From contig CAYXBA010000013.1 of the NCBI GenBank assembly GCA_964463135.1, forward strand, positions 1 to 64,000: a stretch of 64,000 bases of DNA. Direction: 5' to 3'. The notes beneath the pieces are model-generated. The model was given only the letters and a program-made list of their open reading frames with translations. It did not search any database and was not told the DNA's origin. Below are positions 9,206-17,845 of the stretch, piece after piece. The position numbers and the translations under genes are program-made. This stretch comes from UBA6898 sp964463135 (lineage in GTDB: Bacteria; Nitrospirota; Thermodesulfovibrionia; Thermodesulfovibrionales; UBA6898). Positions within the stretch are counted from its first letter, which is position 1. Every line of letters starts with the position of its first letter.

Positions 9206-9620
9206 GGCGGTCATTGACACCAATATCCTCGTAAGCGGGACCATATCCTCAAAAGGCGCTCCGCGAAAGATTCTCGACCTTGCAAGAAGCGAGGCCTTCA
9301 AGGTCGTCTCCTCTGTTGCGATCAATCATGAGGTTTTGAATGTCCTGCACAGAGATTATATCTACGTCAAATATAGTCTTTCAGAGGATATAATTGACGG
9401 CTTGTCGGCATTTCTATATGAAGGGACAGTCTTGACCGAAGACCGGTATTCTGTCTCAAGAGTCAAGAAAGACCCGGAAGACAACAAGTTTATCGCTTGT
9501 GCCATTGAGGGAGAGGCCGATTATATCGTATCCGGAGATGATCACCTCCTCGCTCTGAAACACTATAAGGGAGTTCAGATTGTGGATGCACGAGGATTCT
9601 TGAAAGTGATCGCGCGATAA
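9192..9620 (+). CDS. PIN-domain toxin (COG1569-like)
   Basis: 142 residues from GTG 9192, overlapping the antitoxin end by 14 nt. The PIN fold's acidic residues are present: D in AVIDTNILVSG near residue 8, E in NHEVLNVL, D/E in KDPEDNKFIACA, and D in ADYIVSGDDHLL. PIN toxins are Mg-dependent ribonucleases, and this family is usually annotated as the toxin of a type II system. The substrate RNA is unknown. Confidence 0.88.
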   Translation: MQKIRAVIDTNILVSGTISSKGAPRKILDLARSEAFKVVSSVAINHEVLNVLHRDYIYVKYSLSEDIIDGLSAFLYEGTVLTEDRYSVSRVKKDPEDNKFIACAIEGEADYIVSGDDHLLALKHYKGVQIVDARGFLKVIAR

Positions 9621-9781
9621 TATATTCGACTATCTATCATCGCTCAGTACAACTACCGCTGCCTGCCCGTTTGGAACCTTGTCAGAGCCCCTGCCGACCA
9701 GCTCCCTCAGCCGCCGGACCCGCCTTCTGGACCAGACCGTATTTACAGGGACTTAGGTCTCTCCGGCCGCTTTAATTTGCC

Positions 9782-9809
9782 TTGACAAAATACTGCCTGT
9801 AGCTAGAAT
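9782..9809 (+). promoter_or_regulatory. Candidate sigma-70 promoter of the hydrogenase operon
   Basis: TTGACA at 9782-9787 and TAGAAT at 9804-9809 with a 16-bp spacer, about 90 nt before mvhG. This is the best -35/-10 pair in the 280-nt gap after the PIN toxin. The rest of that gap (9621-9780) holds no gene; a GC-rich codon-like stretch on the minus strand may be a gene remnant. Confidence 0.55.
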
Positions 9810-9900
9810 AAACAATACGCAGCAGTGGCGCTAAATGCCGCTCACAACTGCTTTTTTCGGAGGATGAGCAGGTCTTATACACCTTGCTCAAGGGGGATCG

Positions 9901-10890
9901 ATGGCTGACAAGCCGAAGCTGAGCATGTACTGGGCTGCATCCTGCGGCGGCTGCGAAATCGCGCTCGTCAATATCAATGAAAAGATCGTGGACGTGGATG
10001 CTGCCTTTGATTTCATGTTCTGCCCCTGCCTGCTCGATACCAAGAAGAAGGACATCGAGGCGCTGCCTGACAAAGCCATAGCGATCACGCTCTTTAATGG
10101 GGCAATCCGGACTGCCGAGAACGAGGAGATGGCGCATCTCCTGCGAAGAAAATCCCAAATCCTTATCGCCTTCGGCTCATGCGCAACCGAGGGCTGCATC
10201 CCCGGCCTCGCCAATCTTCAGACCAAAGACGCGCTGATGAATACCGTGTTTCTCGATAATCCCTCGATCGAAAACCCCGGCAGGATCATCCCTCAGCCCG
10301 AGACAACGGTCCCGGAAGGTACACTAACTCTCCCTGTTTTTTACGACAAGGTGAAGACCCTTGCCCAGGTGACTGATGTAGATTTTTTCATCCCCGGATG
10401 TCCTCCTGAGCCGCACCAGATATGGAACGTGGTAAGCGCGGTGATCGCCGGCGCCAGCCTGCCGCCTAAAGGCAGTGTCGTAGGGGCCGGAAGGTCTGCT
10501 GTCTGCAATGAATGCGACAGAAAAAGAGAGGACAAGAAGATATCCCGCTTATATAGGACATATGAGATTATCCCGGAACGGGAACCCTGCCTGCTGGACC
10601 AGGGGGTGATCTGCATGGGCATTGCCACACGCGATGGCTGCGGCGCTCTCTGCCCAAAAGTGAACATGCCCTGCACCGGCTGCTATGGCCCGCCTGAAGG
10701 AGTGCTCGATCAGGGTGCCAAAATGGTTGCCGCGCTCGGTTCGGTCATTGACATTGGTGAAACGAAAGGACTGGCAGAAGAGGAGATCTATCAAAGGATC
10801 GATGCGGTCCTCGGTTCGATCCCTGATTATGCAGGCATGTTCTACAAATACAGTCTTCCGGGGTCAATACTGAAAGGCAGGACCGGATGA
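9901..10890 (+). CDS. mvhG: F420-non-reducing type [NiFe] hydrogenase small subunit
   Basis: 329 residues. The N-terminal SCGGCE (Cys15, Cys18) and later Cys residues (FGSCATEGCIPG, PGCPPEP) are ligands of the proximal [4Fe-4S] cluster. A C-terminal Cys-rich part (CNECD, CMGIATRDGCGALCPKVNMPCTGCYGP) would bind further clusters. No Tat signal is present, so the enzyme is cytoplasmic, as for group 3c Mvh. It passes electrons from the NiFe site of the large subunit to MvhD/HdrA. First gene of an operon joined by 4-nt ATGA overlaps. Confidence 0.93.
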   Translation: MADKPKLSMYWAASCGGCEIALVNINEKIVDVDAAFDFMFCPCLLDTKKKDIEALPDKAIAITLFNGAIRTAENEEMAHLLRRKSQILIAFGSCATEGCIPGLANLQTKDALMNTVFLDNPSIENPGRIIPQPETTVPEGTLTLPVFYDKVKTLAQVTDVDFFIPGCPPEPHQIWNVVSAVIAGASLPPKGSVVGAGRSAVCNECDRKREDKKISRLYRTYEIIPEREPCLLDQGVICMGIATRDGCGALCPKVNMPCTGCYGPPEGVLDQGAKMVAALGSVIDIGETKGLAEEEIYQRIDAVLGSIPDYAGMFYKYSLPGSILKGRTG

Positions 10891-12377
10891 AGAAGATCAG
10901 TATTGATCCTATTACCCGTCTTGAGGGACATGGCAAGATCGAGATCTTCCTGAACGAAGAGGGAGATGTTGCCAATACCTACTTCCAGGTGCCTGAGCTC
11001 AGGGGTTTTGAGAAATTCTGCGTAGGCAGACAGGCTGAAGAGATGCCGGTGATCACGAACAGGATCTGCGGCGTCTGTCCTGAGGCCCACCATATGGCCT
11101 CGGTCAAGGCTCTGGATATGCTCTTTAATGCCGAGCCGCCGCCTGCTGCAAAAAAGATACGGGAACTCCTGTACATGGCCTTTTACGTAACCGATCACAC
11201 AACGCACTTTTATGCATTGGGCGGTCCTGATTTCATCATAGGCCCTGATGCTCCTCCTTCTGAAAGAAATATACTCGGTGTTATCAGAAAGGTCGGGCTC
11301 GACATCGGCAAACAGGTGATCGACTGCAGGGCGCGCAATCATCATGTTATTGAGAAGCTCGGCGGACGCGGTGTACATCTTGCCGGAGGACTTCCGGGCG
11401 GCTGGTCCAAATCTGTTTCAGAAGTTGAACGAAAAGAGATCGAGGAGATCGCAAAGAAGAATATCGACTTTGCCTTATTCTCCCTCAAGATCTTCGATGA
11501 CATTGTGCTGAAGAATCCGCAGTATCTCGATCTGGTCACTTCAGATGTCTATCTGCATAAGACCTATTATATGGGCACGGTCGATAACAAGAACCGGGGC
11601 AACTTTTATGACGGCATGATCAGGATCGTGGACCCTGAAGGAAAGGAGTTCGCCAAATATCCTGCGGCTGATTATACAAAGCATATTGCAGAGCGGGTAG
11701 AGCCCTGGACCTATCTGAAATTCCCGTACCTGAAGAATGTCGGCTGGAAAGGGCTTGTGGACGGTATGGAGAGCGGTGTGTACATCGCAACGCCTCTTTC
11801 CCGGCTGAATGTCTCTGACTCAATGGCAACCCCGCTGGCCCAGGAGCATTTCGAGCGCATGTTCGGGGCCTTCGGCTCTAAAAAGGTGAATGGCAGGTAC
11901 CAGCCGATCCATCACCGGCTGGCAACCCATTGGGCGCGGCTGATCGAACTGCTCTATGCGTCCGAGCGTATGCTTGAGCTCAGCCAGGACCCTGAGCTGA
12001 CCTCGCCTAATGTAAGGACCATCCCGCAGAGGATAGCCGGGGTCGGCATCGGATCTGTCGAGGCGCCTCGCGGCACGCTTACGCATCATTATGTGAGTGA
12101 CGAGCAGGGCGTGCTGACCGCTGTGAACCTGATCGTCGGCACAACAAACAATTATGCGCCTATGAGCATGTCGATCAAGCGGGCTGCCGAAAAACTTATT
12201 TCAAAAGGCAAGATCATCGAAGAAGGCATGCTGAACAGGATCGAGATGGCCTTCAGGCTGTATGATCCCTGTCTCTCCTGCGCCACCCATTTCCTGCCCG
12301 GCCAGATGCCGCTGAAGGTGATCATCAGGAACAGCAGCAGCGAGATCATCAGGACCGTTCAGAGGGAAGCATCATGA
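10887..12377 (+). CDS. mvhA: F420-non-reducing type [NiFe] hydrogenase large subunit
   Basis: 496 residues carrying the NiFe active site. The L1 motif RICGVC is at residues 59-64. The L2 motif DPCLSCATH is at about 460-468, followed by a 28-residue tail that the adjacent protease is expected to remove after the His. No selenocysteine is present. By family the subunit oxidises or evolves H2 in the cytoplasm with MvhG and MvhD. Its start overlaps mvhG and its end overlaps the maturation protease gene, both by ATGA. Confidence 0.94.
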   Translation: MKKISIDPITRLEGHGKIEIFLNEEGDVANTYFQVPELRGFEKFCVGRQAEEMPVITNRICGVCPEAHHMASVKALDMLFNAEPPPAAKKIRELLYMAFYVTDHTTHFYALGGPDFIIGPDAPPSERNILGVIRKVGLDIGKQVIDCRARNHHVIEKLGGRGVHLAGGLPGGWSKSVSEVERKEIEEIAKKNIDFALFSLKIFDDIVLKNPQYLDLVTSDVYLHKTYYMGTVDNKNRGNFYDGMIRIVDPEGKEFAKYPAADYTKHIAERVEPWTYLKFPYLKNVGWKGLVDGMESGVYIATPLSRLNVSDSMATPLAQEHFERMFGAFGSKKVNGRYQPIHHRLATHWARLIELLYASERMLELSQDPELTSPNVRTIPQRIAGVGIGSVEAPRGTLTHHYVSDEQGVLTAVNLIVGTTNNYAPMSMSIKRAAEKLISKGKIIEEGMLNRIEMAFRLYDPCLSCATHFLPGQMPLKVIIRNSSSEIIRTVQREAS

Positions 12378-12871
12378 TGAAGACCGTGGTTATAGGGCTT
12401 GGCAATCCGATCCTTACTGATGACAGCGTCGGAGTTAAGGTGTCCCGAGCCATCAGGGAGCAGCTCGATCACCGGGAAACCGACGGGATAGGGGATACTA
12501 TTGATATCAAAGAGCTCTATGCAGGCGGCATCAGGCTGATGGACGCGATGACCGGGTACGACCGTGCCTGCATTGTTGACGCCATGGTGACCGGCAGCTC
12601 TTGTCCCGGAACGGTGAGCGAAGTTGAGCCGGACCAGCTCTGCAGCACAAGGAACATGGTCTGCACGCATGATACGAATCTTTCGACCGCACTGGAACTC
12701 GGCAGGATGCTCGGCATGCATCTGCCGGCCAGGATAAAGATTTGGGGCATAGAAGCAGCAGATGTCACCTCGTTCGGAGAAGAACTTACCGATGAGGTAG
12801 AGCGTGCTGTACCTGTGGCGGTCAATGCGATACTGAGCGAGCTTAAGATCTGCCAAAAGGAGCTGCCGTGA
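12374..12871 (+). CDS. [NiFe] hydrogenase maturation endopeptidase (HyaD/HycI family)
   Basis: 165 residues. The family signature IGLGNPILTDDSVGVKV is at the N-terminus, with a nickel-sensing Asp in DDSVG, an Asp in VDAM and a His in CTHDTN. It would cleave the C-terminal tail of MvhA after nickel insertion. Its location inside the operon, overlapping mvhA and hdrA, supports dedication to this hydrogenase. Hyp assembly genes are not in the window. Confidence 0.9.
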   Translation: MMKTVVIGLGNPILTDDSVGVKVSRAIREQLDHRETDGIGDTIDIKELYAGGIRLMDAMTGYDRACIVDAMVTGSSCPGTVSEVEPDQLCSTRNMVCTHDTNLSTALELGRMLGMHLPARIKIWGIEAADVTSFGEELTDEVERAVPVAVNAILSELKICQKELP

Positions 12872-14829
12872 AGACAGGTGTCTATTTCTGTAAATGCGGG
12901 ACAAATATTTCTGAGAAGATAGATGCCGATGTCGTCAGAGAAGGCCTGGCTGAACATGACCCCGGCATTCATTTCAAGGTCGTGGACTTTATGTGTTCAG
13001 AAGAGGGCCAGGGAATAATAGAGAAGGACCTTGCAGAAAACAGTATTGAACGGGTGGTGGTCTCGGCCTGCACACCCAGAGAGCATGAGAACACCTTTAT
13101 GCGGATGCTCTCCAGGGCAGGTCTGAATCCCTATCTCATGCAGATGGTGAATGTCCGCGAGCAGATCGCCTGGGTCACCGAAGATAAAGACAAGGCCACT
13201 GAAAAGGCAGGCAGGCATATCCGTTCTGCCGTGAACCGGGTCCGGCTGCACGATCCCCTGCAAAAAAAGGAGATCGATATATGTCCGGATGTGCTGGTGA
13301 TCGGCGCGGGTCCTGCCGGGCTGAAGACCGCTTTGAGCATCGCAGCCTCCGGCAGAAAAGTCGTTATAGTAGAGAAATCCCCGGTCATCGGCGGCATGCC
13401 GGTGAGATATGAAGAGCTCTTCCCTGATATGGAATGCGGCCCCTGCATGCTCGAACCGCTCATGGGTGAGATACTGCATGGCGAGCATGCTCAGAATATC
13501 GAACTGCTGACCATGGCAGAAGTGACTGGGGTTGTCGGTTCTTACGGGAACTTTGTTACCAAAATTACGCAGAGACCGCGCTATGCAGATCCGCATGTCT
13601 GCATCGGCTGCGCAGAATGCGTCGAACCCTGTCCGATCAGCGCAAAGAATACGTTCAACTTCAATTTAAGCGAACGCAAGGCGATCTCATTTCCCTTTGC
13701 TGGGGCCCTGCCGAATGTCCCCTTCATCGATCAGAAACTCTGCATCCGTCTGCAGGGCGGCGCATGCAGGAAATGTCAGGAGGCCTGCCCGGTTGAAGGG
13801 GCGATCATATTTGACGACAGCGAAAAGATATATGAAAGGAACATCGGGGCGATCGTCGTGGCTGTCGGTTCAGACCTCTATGACTGCACAAAGCTGCCCG
13901 GACTCGGGTACAAGAAGCTCCCCGACATCTACACCAGCGCCGAGTTTGAGCGTATCCTGGCTTCGAACGGGCCGACTGAGGGTCAGATCAGGACAGCAGA
14001 CGGAAAGACCCCATCGAGCGTTGCGATCATCCACTGCGTCGGAAGCCTTGATGCCAACCATAAAGAATACTGCTCCGGAATATGCTGCCAGTATGCCTTC
14101 AAATTTAACCATATCATCGAGAAGAAGATGCCGGGGACAAAGGTCCATCATTTTTACAAGGAACTGGTGATCCCGGGCAAGGACGAGTTCGGTCTGTACC
14201 ATCATGCACGGTCGAACCCCCATGCAGTCTTTATCAGATATGCAGATATAAAAGACCTGTCTGTTGCTGACAATGAAAAAGGCAATGTTATCCAATATAA
14301 GGATATCTCCGGAAAAACGGGGAGCGTCAATGCGGATATGGTAATACTCTGCCCGGCAGTCATCCCGGCCGAAGAATCAGGAAGGCTCGGGGAAATACTG
14401 GAAACAGCTCAGGACCGCTCCGGATTCTTTGCGGAACTGCACGGACGGCTCGATTCTGCCCAGTCCAAGATCAAGGGCGTATTTCTGGCCGGGACCTGCC
14501 AGTCGCCGATGGATATTCAGAAGGCCATGAACCAGGGCATGGCAGCTGCCGGATATATCCTTTCCGGACTGGTTGCCGGCAGAAAGCTCGAACTGCAGCC
14601 GATCATTGCTGTGGTTGACGATGACCGCTGCTCCGGTTGCAGGGTCTGCGTCAGCGTATGCCCGTACAAGGCGATATCCTTTGATACAGAAAAAAATGCG
14701 GCAGTTGTCAGCGATGTCCTCTGTCAGGGATGCGGCACCTGTGTTGCTGCCTGTCCCTCAGCCTCGATCAGGGGCAATCACTTTACCAATGAAGAGATCC
14801 TTGCCGAGATCACAGAGGTGCTGAGATGA
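12868..14829 (+). CDS. hdrA: HdrA-like FAD/iron-sulfur electron-bifurcation subunit
   Basis: 653 residues, standard HdrA length. The N-terminal Cys motif CKCGTN is at residues 8-13. An FAD Rossmann site (VLVIGAGPAGLKTAL) is at about 142-156. Two 4Fe-4S-type Cys groups lie near 248-260 and 290-310, and two C-terminal ferredoxin motifs (CSGCRVCVSVCP, CQGCGTCVAACP) near 590-635. In methanogens HdrA bifurcates electrons from MvhADG to ferredoxin and to the HdrBC disulfide reductase. No hdrB or hdrC lies here, so the second acceptor is unknown. Cotranscribed with the hydrogenase by ATGA overlaps at both ends. Confidence 0.92.
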   Translation: MKTGVYFCKCGTNISEKIDADVVREGLAEHDPGIHFKVVDFMCSEEGQGIIEKDLAENSIERVVVSACTPREHENTFMRMLSRAGLNPYLMQMVNVREQIAWVTEDKDKATEKAGRHIRSAVNRVRLHDPLQKKEIDICPDVLVIGAGPAGLKTALSIAASGRKVVIVEKSPVIGGMPVRYEELFPDMECGPCMLEPLMGEILHGEHAQNIELLTMAEVTGVVGSYGNFVTKITQRPRYADPHVCIGCAECVEPCPISAKNTFNFNLSERKAISFPFAGALPNVPFIDQKLCIRLQGGACRKCQEACPVEGAIIFDDSEKIYERNIGAIVVAVGSDLYDCTKLPGLGYKKLPDIYTSAEFERILASNGPTEGQIRTADGKTPSSVAIIHCVGSLDANHKEYCSGICCQYAFKFNHIIEKKMPGTKVHHFYKELVIPGKDEFGLYHHARSNPHAVFIRYADIKDLSVADNEKGNVIQYKDISGKTGSVNADMVILCPAVIPAEESGRLGEILETAQDRSGFFAELHGRLDSAQSKIKGVFLAGTCQSPMDIQKAMNQGMAAAGYILSGLVAGRKLELQPIIAVVDDDRCSGCRVCVSVCPYKAISFDTEKNAAVVSDVLCQGCGTCVAACPSASIRGNHFTNEEILAEITEVLR

Positions 14830-15248
14830 GCGCAGGCAGCACTGTTTTTGAGCCGAAGATCATCGGGTTCCTCTGTAACTGGTGCTCCTACGCAGGTGCA
14901 GACAAGGCAGGGACTGCCCAGACCCCCTATCCTCCCAATGTCAATGTTATCAGGGTGATGTGCAGCGGCAGGATAGACCCCCAGTTTGTGCTGAAGGCGT
15001 TCGAAAAGGGGGCTGACGGTGTCATTATCCTTGCGTGCCATCCGGGTGACTGCCACTATAAGGAAGGCAACTACCGGGCAGTGCAGCGGTACCGGATGCT
15101 GCTGAAGATGCTTGCGCCCTTCGGCATAGGAGAAGAGCGGTGCAGGTTCGATTTTGTCTCTGCCGGAGAGGCTGACAAGTTTGTGAAACTTATGACAGAG
15201 CTGGTCGACAGGGTAAGGGTTTTGGGGCCGTTGAAAATACCGGCCTAA
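14826..15248 (+). CDS. mvhD: MvhD/FrhD family [2Fe-2S] linker subunit
   Basis: 140 residues. The family pattern is clear: IGFLCNWCSYAGADKAG at the N-terminus, MCSGRIDP, and ILACHPGDCHYKEGN, whose Cys residues bind a [2Fe-2S] cluster. MvhD bridges MvhAG and HdrA. The position immediately after hdrA, with a 4-nt overlap, fits a physical MvhADG-HdrA complex. Confidence 0.93.
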   Translation: MSAGSTVFEPKIIGFLCNWCSYAGADKAGTAQTPYPPNVNVIRVMCSGRIDPQFVLKAFEKGADGVIILACHPGDCHYKEGNYRAVQRYRMLLKMLAPFGIGEERCRFDFVSAGEADKFVKLMTELVDRVRVLGPLKIPA

Positions 15249-15295
15249 TTCCCATAACATCTTGTATAGTATAGAAAAACACGGGGGAAAGCATT

Positions 15296-15517
15296 ATGAC
15301 AATTGAGACACTTGATGCACGCGGCCTGAAATGCCCGCAGCCGACACTGAAGATAACTGCTATGGCCGTCAAGATGCATGCAGGAGATGTGTTGGAGACG
15401 CTGGCAGACTGCCCGACCTTCGAAAAGGACGTCAGGGAGTGGTGTACCCGTTCCAAGAAGATACTGCTCTGGATCCGTGATGAAGGCAGCGCAAAGAGAT
15501 GCCAGATCCAGTTCTGA
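15296..15517 (+). CDS. TusA/SirA family sulfur-carrier-like protein
   Basis: 73 residues. It has the TusA core LDARGLKCPQPTLKI with the active Cys (C13) in a CPxP motif. The family carries persulfide sulfur for tRNA thiolation, molybdopterin and sulfur oxidation. It lies 47 nt after mvhD with its own ribosome binding site (GGGGGA), so it could belong to the hydrogenase operon or be separately expressed. Pairing with an HdrA-type protein recalls sulfur-oxidising Hdr-like clusters, but that link is inference. Confidence 0.88.
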   Translation: MTIETLDARGLKCPQPTLKITAMAVKMHAGDVLETLADCPTFEKDVREWCTRSKKILLWIRDEGSAKRCQIQF

Positions 15518-15569
15518 CATAGCAGACCGAAACCCTGCTCTGTTCCGTATTGCCCTGATCTATCTCAGA

Positions 15570-15592
15570 AGTATTGCTGTTCCGGCAATGCT
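15570..15592 (+). terminator. Weak hairpin after the hydrogenase operon
   Basis: AGTATTGC and GCAATGCT form an 8-bp stem with one G-T pair around a 7-nt loop between tusA and the first cheW. There is no T-tract, so intrinsic termination is doubtful. Confidence 0.25.
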
Positions 15593-15636
15593 ATCCTTCA
15601 GACGCATGTTATAAGAGAGATCGCTGACAGATAACC

Positions 15637-16158
15637 ATGGATGAAAAAAAACGATATGAACTGATCCTCGAGGAGCTGAAAAAGCGGAAAGGAAAAGAGG
15701 CAACCGTCGATGTAGAGGCGGAGAACCTGAAGCTCGTGATCTTCTTGCTCCGTGACGGTCACTACGCCTTTCCCGGCGCTGATGTGAAGGAGATCCTGCC
15801 GCTCATGGAGATATTCCCTGTCCCCGGTGCGCCGGATTTCATTCCCGGCGTTATCAACAATCGGGGAGAGATCGAGTCTGTCATCAACCTTAACAAATTC
15901 CTCGGCATTCCGGACAGCATCAGCACTGCGGCCAGCCGGATAGCCATAACCTCAAAGGCCGGCATGCGCTCCGGCATCCTTCTGGATGCAGTACTCGATG
16001 TCATGGATCTGCCGCTGGCCTCGGTCAAACCGCCCCTCTCCACCCTCGACGGAGCAGTGAAGGAGCTGGTGACCGGTGAAATAACCTATAACAGCAGGAG
16101 CGTCGTGATACTCGACATAGGCCGCTTATTCAAAAAACTGGCGAGCCATGATGACTAG
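15637..16158 (+). CDS. CheW-like scaffold protein
   Basis: 173 residues. A charged N-terminal helix of about 25 residues precedes a CheW domain (LVIFLLRDGHYAFPGADVKEILPL...PGVINNRGEIESVINLNKFLGI). It would couple the receptor to CheA. First gene of the signalling island; it overlaps the next cheW by 11 nt. Two CheW proteins match WspB and WspD of the Wsp system. Confidence 0.9.
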   Translation: MDEKKRYELILEELKKRKGKEATVDVEAENLKLVIFLLRDGHYAFPGADVKEILPLMEIFPVPGAPDFIPGVINNRGEIESVINLNKFLGIPDSISTAASRIAITSKAGMRSGILLDAVLDVMDLPLASVKPPLSTLDGAVKELVTGEITYNSRSVVILDIGRLFKKLASHDD

Positions 16159-16594
16159 CGGGAGCAGAGGGGCAGACACTATCCCCGAAGAGATGGAACT
16201 CCTCATGTTCAGCGCAGCTGACATGAACATGGCTGTTGACACGGTCCAGGTCGACAGCATCCTGAAGCCTGAACAGGCTGAGCAGCAGGGGGTATCCATC
16301 TGCAGGCTGGACGAAATGGCCGGGCTGGAAAAAGAGACCTCTTCGGCCCCATCCACCGTTATCCTGTTCAGGAACGAGGAGCAGGACAGGGTTTACGGGT
16401 TGGGGGTCGAGCGGCTCGATGCGATCATTACCGTGCCGATCAGGGCCATACAGCCCATGCCGGAGGCCCTTTCCAGTTTTGCAGGGCCACGCATGTTCTG
16501 GGGCCTGGTTTTACACGAAGACAAGGTAGTTCTGCTCATTGATCTATACCGGCTGAAAGACCGGAAATCATGCAAGGCGGTTCCAACCGCTTAA
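16148..16594 (+). CDS. Second CheW-like protein (divergent)
   Basis: 148 residues. The pattern is CheW-like (LLMFSAADMNMAVDTVQVDSIL...FWGLVLHEDKVVLLIDLYRL) but divergent and lacks a clear canonical RGxxxP loop. It is probably an alternative scaffold that links the MCP to CheA. The start ATG lies inside the upstream cheW, so the two are coupled. Confidence 0.8.
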   Translation: MMTSGSRGADTIPEEMELLMFSAADMNMAVDTVQVDSILKPEQAEQQGVSICRLDEMAGLEKETSSAPSTVILFRNEEQDRVYGLGVERLDAIITVPIRAIQPMPEALSSFAGPRMFWGLVLHEDKVVLLIDLYRLKDRKSCKAVPTA

Positions 16595-16615
16595 GAGAGA
16601 GGGAGAGAATACTAG

Positions 16616-17839
16616 ATGAGTAAATTAATGTTGTTCAAGAACACTGCGACATCAAAAAACCAGCTCATGCTGCTGCTTATACTTCCGCTGGTCCTTGCCA
16701 TCGCCGCCTTTATGCTTATTTCCCTGTCTGTGATCAGGAGCAGCGGAGAAAAACATATCAGGGCCTATGAACAGGTCCTGCAGGGTAATGGCAATACAGC
16801 CGTCGGGCAGACCATGGACAGAGACGGGATCCTGGCCAGAGAGCGGACAGTTTCAACGGAAATATCCTGGATCTTTCTGAGGAGGGCAGTCCTGGTTTCC
16901 GTGCTTCTTCTTCTCTGCACAGGATATATGATCACCCGTGTCCAGAAGCGGTTCTATGACAATATCGAAAAGGCATCTGATGTGGTAAAAGATATGGAGT
17001 CCTGCGCCGGCATGCTCTCCATAACCGTAGAGCAGTATGCTGCGATCTCTGCCGATGAGTCTGCATCCATATCAGAGATCACCTCAACGACAGAGGAGCT
17101 CTCGGCCTCATCAACCCAGATCGCAGAACATGCAAGGGCAGTGGTGGACACTGCACAGACGACCTGGGAGAACACAAAAAAGGGCGCCACCGCAATAGAG
17201 TCCATGATGATGAAGATGGCCGAGATCCATGGGGACAGCCAGAAGAGCGCCAGTGAGATCCTTGATCTCGGCAAGAAGTCCAGGGAAATTTCGAAGGTCA
17301 TGGAGATCATCAACTCCATAGCCGATCATACGAAGCTGCTCGCCTTCAATGCTGCGCTTGAGGCGTCGAGCGCGGGCGAGGCAGGAAAGCGCTTCGGCGT
17401 AGTGGCGGCCGAGATCCGCAGGCTTGCAGACAGCGTTACAGAGTCCACGGGCGAGATCGAAGGGAAGATCAGCGAGATCCAGGAGGCGGTGAACAACCTG
17501 GCCGTTGCCTCGGAAAAAAGCTCGCGGGGCATCGAGCAGGGCATGGATTTTTCATCGCAGACAGCCGGACTTCTTTCCGATATTGTTGAGGCGGCGCATA
17601 CGACCATGGATTCTGCCAAGCAGATATCACTTTCCACGCAGCAGCAGAAGACAGCGAACAGCCAGGTCGTGATCGCCCTGCGCGAGATCATGCAGGGCGC
17701 GAACACAACCTCTGCATCTGTTGAATCGCTCGGCACCATAAGCTTTCAGCTTGCTGCCCTGTCCGAGAGCCTTTCGCAGATCCTGAAAAAAGTCGGGTAT
17801 AAAGGCGACATGCTGCACCAGAAAGAGGTCAATACCTAA
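16616..17839 (+). CDS. Methyl-accepting chemotaxis protein with minimal periplasmic domain
   Basis: 407 residues. Two membrane helices (about 18-42 and 88-108) enclose only about 45 residues of periplasm, too short for a standard ligand-binding domain. No HAMP is evident. The cytoplasmic coiled coil carries a divergent signalling tip, IADHTKLLAFNAALEASSAGEAGKRFGVVAAEIRRLA in three adjoining parts, near residues 238-275. It is the only receptor in the cluster. It may sense membrane state or surface contact, as proposed for WspA, or another protein; this is inference. Confidence 0.9.
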   Translation: MSKLMLFKNTATSKNQLMLLLILPLVLAIAAFMLISLSVIRSSGEKHIRAYEQVLQGNGNTAVGQTMDRDGILARERTVSTEISWIFLRRAVLVSVLLLLCTGYMITRVQKRFYDNIEKASDVVKDMESCAGMLSITVEQYAAISADESASISEITSTTEELSASSTQIAEHARAVVDTAQTTWENTKKGATAIESMMMKMAEIHGDSQKSASEILDLGKKSREISKVMEIINSIADHTKLLAFNAALEASSAGEAGKRFGVVAAEIRRLADSVTESTGEIEGKISEIQEAVNNLAVASEKSSRGIEQGMDFSSQTAGLLSDIVEAAHTTMDSAKQISLSTQQQKTANSQVVIALREIMQGANTTSASVESLGTISFQLAALSESLSQILKKVGYKGDMLHQKEVNT

Positions 17840-17845
17840 GCTGTT

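Noticed and set aside
12240..12377. Selenocysteine or an unusual active site in the hydrogenase large subunit
   Set aside because: The L2 motif reads DPCLSCATH with normal Cys codons; no in-frame TGA.
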